NCBI GenBank assembly: GCA_959019945.1
Contig: CAUEQD010000031.1
Location: 1 to 20,129 of the forward strand
Direction of reading: 5' to 3'
Length of the DNA: 20,129 nucleotides
Origin: an uncultured Collinsella sp.
Lineage (GTDB): Bacteria; Actinomycetota; Coriobacteriia; Coriobacteriales; Coriobacteriaceae
Position numbers and translations under genes: made by a program. The notes under the pieces were generated by a model. That model made no database searches. It saw nothing but the letters and a program-made list of their open reading frames with translations, and was not told where the DNA came from. Of the stretch, positions 14,195 to 20,129 are shown in pieces. Within the stretch, counting starts at the first letter, position 1; every line of letters starts with the position of its first letter.

Positions 14195-14276
14195 GGGGGC
14201 CTTTCTGGGTTGTGCGGCGGTGTGGAGTGTATTCGTGAACGGCGTACATGGTATACCAAGGCGCAGGCCGTTGGGA

Positions 14277-14319
14277 CCCGATCGCCACAAAGGTGCCTGG
14301 CCCCTTTGTGGCGATCGGG
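14277..14319. repeat. Short hairpin repeat, copy C
   Basis: CCCGATCGCCACAAAGG (14277-14293) pairs perfectly over 17 bp with its complement at 14303-14319, around TGCCTGGCC. The outer bases differ from the other copies, yet both arms match each other. It lies between the HAD gene and the large palindrome at 14329. Confidence 0.8.
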
Positions 14320-14328
14320 CCAGAACGC

Positions 14329-14393
14329 AAACCATCACAACATTCGATGTTTTTCGGCACAATCGCGATTTTCATCGAATGTTGTGATGGTTT
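14329..14393. repeat. Large palindromic repeat, copy 2
   Basis: There are perfect 21-bp arms, 14329-14349 (AAACCATCACAACATTC then GATG) and 14373-14393, and a 23-nt loop TTTTTCGG...ATCGCGATTTT. Compared with copy 1 the arm reads CCATCACAAC instead of CCGTCCCAAC, with matching changes on the other arm. It directly abuts the MFS stop codon at 14394-14396, so it is the first thing transcribed after that gene. Confidence 0.85.
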
Positions 14394-15674
14394 TTACTGC
14401 TTTGCGGCACGATCAAAATGCCGGCGTCCAAACAGCAGCAGCGCCGCGGGAACCGCCGTCACGACCATGCCTGCCCCCACGAGTGTCCGTTGTACGCCAA
14501 ATGTTGCCGCCAGCCACGGTGCAACCGCCAGAGGGGCCACGCCGGCGAACATGTTGCCAAAGCCCATGACCGAGTTCACGCGACCGAGCTGCTCGAGCGG
14601 GGCCGTCGTTTGCACGATGGTGTTGTGGAGCGGGTTGACGATGCCCCAAGCTATGCCCAGTACAATCTGGCCGACGAGGGCTACACCCACGTACGGTGTT
14701 CCCACATAGAGCAAACTTCCCAGGCCCACGGATATGAGTGCAATGAGCAGCGTTTTGAGGCTGACCAGGTGCGGCGGCAAGCGGAGCGCGACCACGGCGC
14801 CCAGCACCGCGCCCACGCCCGAGGCCGACGAGAGCCAGCCCATCCACTCAACGCCGACGCGTAGGACATCGCGATAGAAAAACGACTCGAGCGGATCGAA
14901 GGCCCCGTAGCCAAAGTTCGAAAGAAAAATGATGCAGAAAAGTAGCGCGAGGACGCTGTTGGTAAAGACCGTCTTGATGCTGGTCGCGAAGGTGACACGG
15001 GCGGACGTGCTGGAGTTGGAGCTTTGTCCCGCACGCTCCCCTTCCTCTGCCGAATCGGCATCCGCATCTCCGGCGACATGGCTGGTCTGCGGCCTAAAGC
15101 CCCAACCGGCGACGAGCGCCAGTACGGTAAAGATCATCATGAGCACGAACACCGCGCGCGACGACGCAGCCGCCGCGACAAAGCCGCCCAGCGTGGGGCC
15201 AACGATGATACTCACGTTTGAGAGCATGGCGATGGCGGAGTTGATGTCTTTGAGCTCAACGGGGTCGTCGGTGAGATACGCCGGATAGGATGTGGCGATG
15301 GGCTGGGCGAATCCCATCACAAAGCCCAGAAACACCGCGCCGAGTAGGACGACGCCGGTCGCGCTACCAAAGGCGATGATTGCCGTGCCAGTTGCGAGAG
15401 CGCCGATGATGCTCAGCAAGAAATGGCGGCGCGGACCCCAGGCGTCAAGCGCCGCGCCACCCGCAAAGGATCCCAGGATCACAAATACATTCATAAACAG
15501 GACGGCCAGCGATGTCGCAACGACCGAAGCGTCGTCCGCATAGGTGAGCGTTCCGATGACGCCGATAAAGTAGCTGGTCTGAAAACCGGTGTAGATGAGA
15601 AAGCGCATTGCCACCAGGCGCTTGGCCTGCGCGGACAGCGACGAGCGGACTTTTGGGAATACAGATGTGGGCAT
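14394..15674 (-). CDS. MFS transporter
   Basis: This is a 426-residue major facilitator superfamily protein with about 12 hydrophobic segments in two halves. They are separated by a charged Ser/Glu/Asp-rich cytoplasmic loop (about 193-215, ADADSAEEGERAG). The loop after the second helix carries GGAALDAWGPRRHF, the MFS motif A pattern. The start at 15674 has AAGGAG five bases upstream. Drug or metabolite efflux is the usual role of such singletons, but nothing identifies the substrate. The gene stands alone: inverted repeats flank it upstream and a palindrome touches its stop codon. Confidence 0.88.
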   Translation of the reverse strand: MPTSVFPKVRSSLSAQAKRLVAMRFLIYTGFQTSYFIGVIGTLTYADDASVVATSLAVLFMNVFVILGSFAGGAALDAWGPRRHFLLSIIGALATGTAIIAFGSATGVVLLGAVFLGFVMGFAQPIATSYPAYLTDDPVELKDINSAIAMLSNVSIIVGPTLGGFVAAAASSRAVFVLMMIFTVLALVAGWGFRPQTSHVAGDADADSAEEGERAGQSSNSSTSARVTFATSIKTVFTNSVLALLFCIIFLSNFGYGAFDPLESFFYRDVLRVGVEWMGWLSSASGVGAVLGAVVALRLPPHLVSLKTLLIALISVGLGSLLYVGTPYVGVALVGQIVLGIAWGIVNPLHNTIVQTTAPLEQLGRVNSVMGFGNMFAGVAPLAVAPWLAATFGVQRTLVGAGMVVTAVPAALLLFGRRHFDRAAKQ

Positions 15675-15688
15675 GGGTGCTCCTTATC

Positions 15689-15750
15689 GCATACGAATAG
15701 CGGGCAGCGTCCATTCATCCGCTGTCCATTGGCTCAATCTATCCGTATGC
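15689..15750. promoter_or_regulatory. Inverted repeats upstream of the MFS gene
   Basis: GCATACGAATAG (15689-15700) and CTATCCGTATGC (15739-15750) are 12-bp arms with one mismatch, 38 nt apart, just upstream of the ribosome site. GTCCATT occurs twice in between. It could be a two-site operator or a leader stem; no clear promoter hexamers help decide. Confidence 0.4.
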
Positions 15751-15802
15751 CTGACTAGGGTCGCATCGAGCCCCTTCCGTCTTTCCGCCCAGCATGAACT
15801 AC

Positions 15803-15839
15803 TTGGTAGATTGTAAGGCATGCCCCACACATCTACCAA
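15803..15839. repeat. Inverted repeat beside hairpin D
   Basis: TTGGTAGAT (15803-15811) and ATCTACCAA (15831-15839) form a 9-bp stem over a 19-nt loop containing the palindrome GGCATGCC. It lies six bases from hairpin copy D, echoing the large-plus-small pairing at 3811-3914 and 14277-14393, although the sequence is different. Confidence 0.5.
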
Positions 15840-15845
15840 AGCAAA

Positions 15846-15883
15846 AACCACCACAAAGGTGCACTGCCCCCTTTGTGGTGGTT
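15846..15883 (-). terminator. Short hairpin repeat, copy D, probable terminator of the glucosidase gene
   Basis: AACCACCACAAAGG (15846-15859) pairs perfectly with CCTTTGTGGTGGTT (15870-15883) around TGCACTGCCC. On the minus strand it is followed by TTTTGC and lies 27 nt past the glucosidase stop. It is therefore both a member of the repeat family and a credible intrinsic terminator. Confidence 0.68.
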
Positions 15884-15910
15884 GCGGCGTTTACGCTGGT
15901 TGAGACTTGG

Positions 15911-17359
15911 CTAGGCCAGGTCGGCGCCGTTGGACTCGATGACCTTCTTGTACCAGAAGAAGCTGTCCTTGCGGCTGCGGGCAAGCGTGCCGTTGCCGTC
16001 GTTGTCCTTGTCGACGTAAATGAAGCCGTAGCGCTTCTTCATTTCGCCGGTCGAGGCGCTCACCAAATCGATGCAGCCCCACATGGTGTAGCCCATCAGG
16101 TCCACGCCGTCCTCGATGGCAATCTCCATCTGCTTGATATGCTCGCGCAGGTAATCGATGCGGTAGCTGTCGTGAATCGAACCGTCCGCCTCGACCTCGT
16201 CCACCGCGCCTAGGCCGTTCTCGACGATCATCAGCGGCACCTGGTAGCGGTCGTAGACCTCCTCCAGGTAGTAGCGCAGGCCCTCGGGGTCGATCGCCCA
16301 ACCCCAATCGCTCTTCTTGAGGTACTCATTGCCGGCACCACCAAAGATGTTGCCCTGCTCCAACAGCACCGGGTCAGCCGTGGCCGTGGCGCTCATGTAG
16401 TAGCTAAAGCTGTAGAAGTCGACCTTGCCGGCGGCCAGCGTGGCGGCGTCCTCGGGCGAGACCTCCACGTGCACGCCTTCGCGGCGCCATACGCTGGGCG
16501 CCCACGAGGGATACGCACCGCGCACCTGCACGTCGCCACAGTAGAAGTTCATCTCGCGCTGCTGCTTTTGGGCGGCCAGGACGTCGGCCGGGTTGCACGT
16601 GTGCGGATAGCAGGCGTTGCCGGCGATCATGCAGCCGATCTTGTTCTGGGGATCGATCTGATGGCCCATGGTGACGCACTTGGCGCTCGCCAGGAACTGG
16701 TGGTGCAGGGCATCGAAGCGCGCCTGCGGATCGTCCCAGTCGCAGTCGCCAAAGGCCATGGGCGTGTCAGTCGCCTCGGGCACCATGCCGCCGCCCATCA
16801 CGCCGCCAAAGCCGCCCATGAGCAGGCAATTGATCTCGTTAAAGGTGAGCCAGTAGCGCACCAGGCCCTTGTATTCGGTCATGACGGTGCGGGCGTAGTT
16901 GAGGTAGAAATCGATGAGCTTGGGATTCTTCCAGCCGCCGTAGTTTTTGGACAGGCCATAGGGCAGCTCGTAGTGGCTAAGGGTGACCATGGGCTCGATG
17001 CCCTGCTCCTGACAGGCCTGGAACACGCGGCGGTAGAACTCGATGCCGGCCTGGTTGGGCTCGGCCTCGTCGCCGTTGGGGAAGATGCGGCTCCAGTTGA
17101 TGGACATGCGGTAGCACTTAAAGCCCATCTCGCCAAAGAGCTTGATGTCGTCGAGATAATGATGGTACATATCCACGGCCTCGTGGCTGGGATAGTGGTA
17201 CTGGGGCAGAATGCCGTCGGTAATGTGGCGCGGCTCGGAGACCGTACCGCCAGTCATGATGTCGGGGACACCGAGGCCCTTGCCGTCCTCGTTGTATCCG
17301 CCTTCGCACTGATTGGCGGCAGTGGCGCCGCCCCACAGAAATCCATCGGGAAAAGCCAT
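15911..17359 (-). CDS. bglA: GH1 6-phospho-beta-glucosidase
   Basis: This cytoplasmic family 1 glycoside hydrolase cleaves phosphorylated beta-glucosides delivered by a PTS. The 482 residues begin MAFPDGFLWGGATAANQCEG, the GH1 N-terminal signature. Acid/base E175 is in WLTFNEIN and nucleophile E380 is in PLMIVENGLG. The phosphate-binding Ser, Lys and Tyr are provided by SASTGEMKKRYG (about 434-445), which marks a 6-phospho enzyme. The start at 17359 has AAAGGAG just upstream; an upstream ATG at 17422 lacks a ribosome site. It follows the EIIBC gene, but two terminators and a 160-bp inverted-repeat element intervene, so it may have its own promoter. Confidence 0.95.
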   Translation of the reverse strand: MAFPDGFLWGGATAANQCEGGYNEDGKGLGVPDIMTGGTVSEPRHITDGILPQYHYPSHEAVDMYHHYLDDIKLFGEMGFKCYRMSINWSRIFPNGDEAEPNQAGIEFYRRVFQACQEQGIEPMVTLSHYELPYGLSKNYGGWKNPKLIDFYLNYARTVMTEYKGLVRYWLTFNEINCLLMGGFGGVMGGGMVPEATDTPMAFGDCDWDDPQARFDALHHQFLASAKCVTMGHQIDPQNKIGCMIAGNACYPHTCNPADVLAAQKQQREMNFYCGDVQVRGAYPSWAPSVWRREGVHVEVSPEDAATLAAGKVDFYSFSYYMSATATADPVLLEQGNIFGGAGNEYLKKSDWGWAIDPEGLRYYLEEVYDRYQVPLMIVENGLGAVDEVEADGSIHDSYRIDYLREHIKQMEIAIEDGVDLMGYTMWGCIDLVSASTGEMKKRYGFIYVDKDNDGNGTLARSRKDSFFWYKKVIESNGADLA

Positions 17360-17396
17360 GTTGGCTCCTTTCGTACGTGTTGGGATGTTGCACGGG

Positions 17397-17434
17397 CGCC
17401 GAAACGGCGTCCGCAGGACCAATTTGCGTCCTGC
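17397..17434 (-). promoter_or_regulatory. Two stem-loops in the glucosidase leader
   Basis: GCAGGAC/GTCCTGC (17413-17419 with 17428-17434) and CGCCG/CGGCG (17397-17401 with 17405-17409) would form successive hairpins in the leader RNA. Neither is followed by a T-run. They may stabilise the message or bind a regulator. Confidence 0.3.
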
Positions 17435-17457
17435 TCGGGGTCCGCGCAGGAACCGCT

Positions 17458-17617
17458 GCCACGAAACCGGCCTATCTACTACGTTTTACCGCAAATCACC
17501 GACCACACCGCAATTGTCAATAATAAAACCGCAGGTAGAAGGCTTGACGGTTTTCGGAAAACCGCCGTGTGGTTAGTCCCTGCCACCTAAACGTAGTAGA
17601 TAGGCCGGTTTCGTGGC
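17458..17617. mobile_element. 160-bp element with perfect 29-bp terminal inverted repeats
   Basis: The left end 17458-17486 (GCCACGAAACCGGCCTATCT...) and right end 17589-17617 are exact reverse complements over 29 bp, enclosing 102 bp with no ORF of note. Inside are a 17-bp palindrome (17548-17564) and ACCACAC/GTGTGGT inner arms. The layout is that of a MITE, but no target-site duplication is evident. The alternative is a very long regulatory hairpin in the glucosidase leader. Confidence 0.65.
17548..17564. promoter_or_regulatory. 17-bp palindrome, operator-like
   Basis: CGGTTTTC, a central G, then GAAAACCG is a perfect dyad inside the 29-bp inverted-repeat element. Hexamer ACCGCA recurs nearby at 17488, 17507 and 17528, spaced 19 and 21 bp, close to two helical turns. 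A TTGACA on the minus strand at 17515-17520 lies among them, without a good -10. Confidence 0.4.
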
Positions 17618-17727
17618 GAGGCATGTTGCGGGACGCGCACGGACCGACCCATCGAAACTATGCCGGCTTAAGATATGCGGACGGAGCTGACGGAGACGAC
17701 GTTTGCCCAGATAAAACCGACCAAAAT

Positions 17728-17752
17728 AAACCTGTTCCTTATTGGCAGGTTT
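17728..17752. terminator. Second terminator after the EIIBC gene
   Basis: AAACCTG (17728-17734) pairs with CAGGTTT (17746-17752). On the minus strand it is followed by ATTTTGG. It immediately follows the stronger hairpin at 17758-17784. The stretch 17618-17727 shows nothing recognisable. Confidence 0.5.
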
Positions 17753-17753
17753 T

Positions 17754-17784
17754 AAAAGCCGGCAGGGCGCTTGTCCCCGCCGGC
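17754..17784 (-). terminator. Terminator of the EIIBC gene
   Basis: GCCGGCAGGG (17758-17767) pairs with CCCCGCCGGC (17775-17784) with one G-T pair over a 7-nt loop. The minus strand continues TTTTAAAA. It lies about 27 nt past the stop codon at 17811-17813. Confidence 0.75.
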
Positions 17785-17810
17785 CTGGTACCGAGTCTTT
17801 GTCGTTTGGG

Positions 17811-19250
17811 CTACTTGGCAGCCTCGGGCTTGTAGGTGACAAACTCGATTGCGAAGCCCACGGCGGCACCCACGAGCGAGGCAACGATAGCCCAGATCAT
17901 GTGGTTGATGCCGTTAACACCGGAGGGATCGATGAAGGACAGCCAGTTGAAGACGCCCAGACCGCCGGACATGTACACCACGGCGCCGGAGATGCCGATG
18001 ATGAGGCCGCCCACGGCAGAACCGATGCTGGCGTTGATGAAGGCCTTCTTATCGGGCAGGGCAACACCGTAGATAGCGGGCTCGGTGACGCCAAAGAAGA
18101 AGGCGGAGATCATGGCCGGCAGTGCGATGCCGCGGAACTTCTCGTCCTTGTTCTTGAGATACATGGCAAAGAGCACGGCGCCCAGCGAGAAAGAGTGGGC
18201 GATAACGGAGCCCAGAACGTAGTCGTAGCCCAGAGTGGACAGGTTGACCAGCGCGATGGGCACGAGGGACCAGTGGAAGCCAAAGATGACCAGGCACATC
18301 CAGAAGGCACCGACGAGGGTGCAACCCAAGATGGAACCGATCATGGGCAGGCCAAACAGCAGCGCGAAGAGCTCACCGAGCAGGTTGGTGATGAGCGTGG
18401 CGATGGGGCCAATGACCAGGTAGCCAAGGGTGACGGTGACGGTGACGACGATCAGCGGGGTGAAGAACATCTTCATAGAAGCGGGCATCCACTTCTTAAC
18501 CCAGTGCTCGAGGGTAGAGCCGAACCAGATCATGAGCAGGATGGGGATAACGGAGCTGGTGTAACCCGAGGCGGGCATGATGAGCGGCAGGCCCAGGAAC
18601 GTGGTGTACCAAGAGAAGGTACCGGCAAAGCCGAGCTCGACGGAGCCGACAACCTCACCCGAGGTCAAGGCAACCATGGTGGGGTACACCAAAGCAAAGG
18701 CGATGGCCATGCCGTTGAACTCGCTCATCTTGAACTTCTTGGCCGCGGTAAAGCCAAGCACCACGGGCAGGAAGTAGAACATGCCGTCGGCGACGGTGTA
18801 GAGCAGCGTGTAGGCGCCGTCGTTAGCAAAGCTCGGGACCAGGAAGGTAGCGAGCGCCAGCAGGCCCTTCATGATACCGGCAGCGGCGAAGGTGCCGAGC
18901 ATGGGGGCGAAGATGCCCGAGATGAGGTCGATGATCACATCGGTAACGCCCTTGGGAGCGGCATCGTCGTCATCGGCGTCGACGGCGCCGCCGTCGCTAA
19001 AACCGCCGGCCTTGAGAACGGCGTCGTAGACGTCCTCGACGATGTTGCCCACAACAACCTGGTACTGGCCGTTGGCGTGCATGACCTTGATGACGTTGGG
19101 TAGCTCGGAGATTGCCTCGTCATTGGCCTTCGACTCGTCCTTGAGCTTAAAACGAACGCGGGTAATGCAGTGTGCGACGCATTTGACGTTGGACTTACCG
19201 CCAACCAGCTCTACGATCTGGGCAGCAAGATCGTCGTATTTACCTGCCAT
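17811..19250 (-). CDS. PTS beta-glucoside-type EIIBC permease
   Basis: This is a membrane sugar phosphotransferase permease of the beta-glucoside (Glc) family that imports and phosphorylates the sugar. The 479 residues hold EIIB at about 1-85, with the phosphorylated cysteine C28 in HCITRVRF, an acidic linker (DADDDDAAPKG), and a multi-helix EIIC starting near VTDVIIDLISGIF with a GVTEPAIYG motif. BglF/BglP relatives often continue into an EIIA domain of about 150 residues; this protein stops after EIIC (VTYKPEAAK), so EIIA must come from elsewhere. The start at 19250 has GAGAGG seven bases upstream; ATG 19271 has no ribosome site. Next to a PRD antiterminator and the phospho-glucosidase, it is probably the aryl-glucoside/cellobiose uptake step. 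Confidence 0.93.
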   Translation of the reverse strand: MAGKYDDLAAQIVELVGGKSNVKCVAHCITRVRFKLKDESKANDEAISELPNVIKVMHANGQYQVVVGNIVEDVYDAVLKAGGFSDGGAVDADDDDAAPKGVTDVIIDLISGIFAPMLGTFAAAGIMKGLLALATFLVPSFANDGAYTLLYTVADGMFYFLPVVLGFTAAKKFKMSEFNGMAIAFALVYPTMVALTSGEVVGSVELGFAGTFSWYTTFLGLPLIMPASGYTSSVIPILLMIWFGSTLEHWVKKWMPASMKMFFTPLIVVTVTVTLGYLVIGPIATLITNLLGELFALLFGLPMIGSILGCTLVGAFWMCLVIFGFHWSLVPIALVNLSTLGYDYVLGSVIAHSFSLGAVLFAMYLKNKDEKFRGIALPAMISAFFFGVTEPAIYGVALPDKKAFINASIGSAVGGLIIGISGAVVYMSGGLGVFNWLSFIDPSGVNGINHMIWAIVASLVGAAVGFAIEFVTYKPEAAK

Positions 19251-19279
19251 GATCTGTCCTCTCTTTTCCAAATTTCGAC

Positions 19280-19327
19280 AAAAATATCCCCTACCGCGAG
19301 CCGGTACCTTGCCCGCAGCTAGAAACC
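19280..19327 (-). promoter_or_regulatory. Possible RAT/terminator attenuator before the EIIBC gene
   Basis: On the minus strand, TACCG/CGGTA (19302-19306 with 19292-19296) forms a short stem, then GGGGATATTTTTG. Its 5' arm overlaps GGTTTCTAGCTGC/GGGCAAGGTACC (19303-19327), which loosely resembles the ribonucleic antiterminator (RAT) of LicT/SacT systems. The overlap of RAT and terminator is the expected geometry, but the match to consensus is poor. Confidence 0.3.
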
Positions 19328-19346
19328 AAAAAGAATTGTTGCGATT

Positions 19347-19363
19347 GCCGCCGGGCTGGCGGC
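19347..19363 (-). terminator. Hairpin after the antiterminator gene
   Basis: GCCGCC (19347-19352) and GGCGGC (19358-19363) form a GC stem six bases past the stop. The nearest T-run on the minus strand (ATTCTTTTTGG) begins about 10 nt later, so efficiency is doubtful. Confidence 0.4.
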
Positions 19364-19368
19364 GCGTG

Positions 19369-20043
19369 TTACTCGGGCTGCGAGCTCGATCGCAGACGGT
19401 TGATATGCATCATCAGATACAGGAGCTCCTCGTCCGAACAGCTCTGGTTGAACTCTTTCTCGAAGACGCGGTTGATGGCGTAGGCGCACTGGTAGGCCTC
19501 GGGAAAGTCGCGGGCGGCCTGCATGAACAGCGAGGAGTTCTCGGTCTGCGTGCAGTTGCCTTTAACAAGGCGACGGACCAAAAAGCGCAGGTGCGCAAGA
19601 AAGCGAATGTAGCTATACGACGCCGTGTCGAGCGAGCAGCCGAGCTGCTTTTCCACGGAATGAGTCACCTCGTCGAGCACGCGGGTGCTCTTCATGATGA
19701 AGTCCATGTCCTTGGCACGGCCCATGCCGTCGACCTCGGCGTTGACGATGTGGAGCGCGATGCTCGTAGCCTCGTTTTGGCCGAGCACAGCCCCGGTGTG
19801 TTTTTGCACGATGGCAAGTGCCGCCTGGCCAATCTGGAGCTCGCGCGGGTAGATGAAGGCCACCTCGTGCTCGAGCGGGTTGGGCGCGTTGAGCTGGTCG
19901 TTGTCGCGCTGGACGGCAAACTGCAGGTGATCTGCCAGGATAAAGGGAAGGCCGCCGGACAGCTTGCAGCCGAGCTGCTGCGCCGCGAAGCAGGCGATAT
20001 CGCTTGCCGCGAGCAGCACGTCATCGGGAAGGGTGCCGACCAT
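19369..20043 (-). CDS. licT: PRD-type antiterminator lacking its RNA-binding domain (LicT-like)
   Basis: BglG/LicT proteins bind a leader hairpin through an N-terminal CAT domain and sense PTS phosphorylation through two PRDs. This 224-residue ORF has both PRDs with all four phosphorylatable histidines: H39 (ADHLQFA), H98 (ALHIVNAE), H151 (LAHLRFL) and H213 (MMHINRL). LicT relatives are about 280 residues; the missing part is the CAT domain. Reading on upstream in frame gives QSQFYNVPESLQD, then TAA at 20083-20085 and TGA at 20110-20112. No CAT-like sequence appears in the other frames up to the window edge. ATG 20043 has only a weak ribosome site. It may be a pseudogene, a PRD-only regulator, or a sequence artefact. 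Confidence 0.75.
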   Translation of the reverse strand: MVGTLPDDVLLAASDIACFAAQQLGCKLSGGLPFILADHLQFAVQRDNDQLNAPNPLEHEVAFIYPRELQIGQAALAIVQKHTGAVLGQNEATSIALHIVNAEVDGMGRAKDMDFIMKSTRVLDEVTHSVEKQLGCSLDTASYSYIRFLAHLRFLVRRLVKGNCTQTENSSLFMQAARDFPEAYQCAYAINRVFEKEFNQSCSDEELLYLMMHINRLRSSSQPE

Positions 20044-20089
20044 GTCCTGCAGGCTCTCGGGGACGTTATAGAATTGGCTCTGTTAGACA

Positions 20090-20120
20090 ATGATTGACAT
20101 CTTGCCCAATCATCTTTTTG
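20090..20120 (+). other. Dyad with T-run at the window edge
   Basis: ATGATTG (20090-20096) and CAATCAT (20107-20113) are followed by CTTTTTG on the plus strand, a weak terminator shape for rightward transcripts. It lies where the antiterminator's missing domain should be, so it may belong to whatever replaced that domain. Confidence 0.3.
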
Positions 20121-20129
20121 TAATTGCAA

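Noticed and set aside
14195..14362. N-terminal extension of the HAD gene to ATG 14362
   Set aside because: The extension translates the palindromic repeats, while ATG 14194 has a proper ribosome site and starts the family's usual N-terminus.
17742..19103. 453-residue open frame on the plus strand opposite the PTS permease
   Set aside because: It is an exact shadow of a well-supported EIIBC gene, has a Gly/Asp/His-rich composition typical of antisense frames in GC-rich genes, and has no ribosome site or family motif.
1..20129. tRNA, rRNA, prophage or insertion sequence genes
   Set aside because: I saw no tRNA cloverleaf, rRNA segment, integrase, phage structural or transposase motif in any frame.

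Overview
The window looks like a chromosomal segment of a gut-type Coriobacteriia actinobacterium, most like Collinsella. This is inferred from the GC-rich housekeeping genes, the gatC-gatA-gatB operon with TAATG overlaps, the SpaA/FctA-type sortase pilus genes and the PTS beta-glucoside genes. No database search was possible. Every protein gene I accept lies on the minus strand, so transcription runs from high to low coordinates. The only plus-strand genes I propose are two small structured RNAs.

Layout in the direction of transcription (right to left). (1) 20043-15911: a beta-glucoside uptake block made of a PRD antiterminator that lacks its RNA-binding domain, a PTS EIIBC permease and a GH1 6-phospho-beta-glucosidase. 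Two terminators and a 160-bp element with perfect 29-bp terminal inverted repeats separate the last two genes. (2) 15674-13373: an MFS transporter and a Cof-type HAD phosphatase, separated by a 21-bp-arm palindrome and a short hairpin. (3) 12868-5881: a pilus operon with a beta-helix tip adhesin (G9 tract near its N-terminus), an MPSTG pilin translated from an overlapping GTG, and an LPLTG pilin that ends in a strong terminator. A tandem 9-bp site with 12-bp spacing, like a LytTR-regulator box, lies upstream. (4) 5706-4978: a duplicated about 257-bp unit. Each unit encodes a plus-strand structured RNA converging on a small hydrophobic-basic peptide gene. The peptide gene is intact in one copy and decapitated in the other, which is the layout of a type I toxin-antitoxin module. 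(5) 4865-3927: a class C sortase gene, physically split from its pilins by that module. (6) 3649-148: gatC, gatA and gatB for the Glu-tRNA(Gln)/Asp-tRNA(Asn) amidotransferase.

Two families of dispersed palindromes sit at gene 3' ends: a short hairpin in four copies (near 3900, 13343, 14298, 15865) and a large palindrome in two (near 3843 and 14361). Their arms differ between copies yet stay perfectly paired.

The strongest candidates for something undescribed are the duplicated peptide/RNA module inside the pilus locus, the G9 switch in the tip adhesin, and the composite palindrome families.
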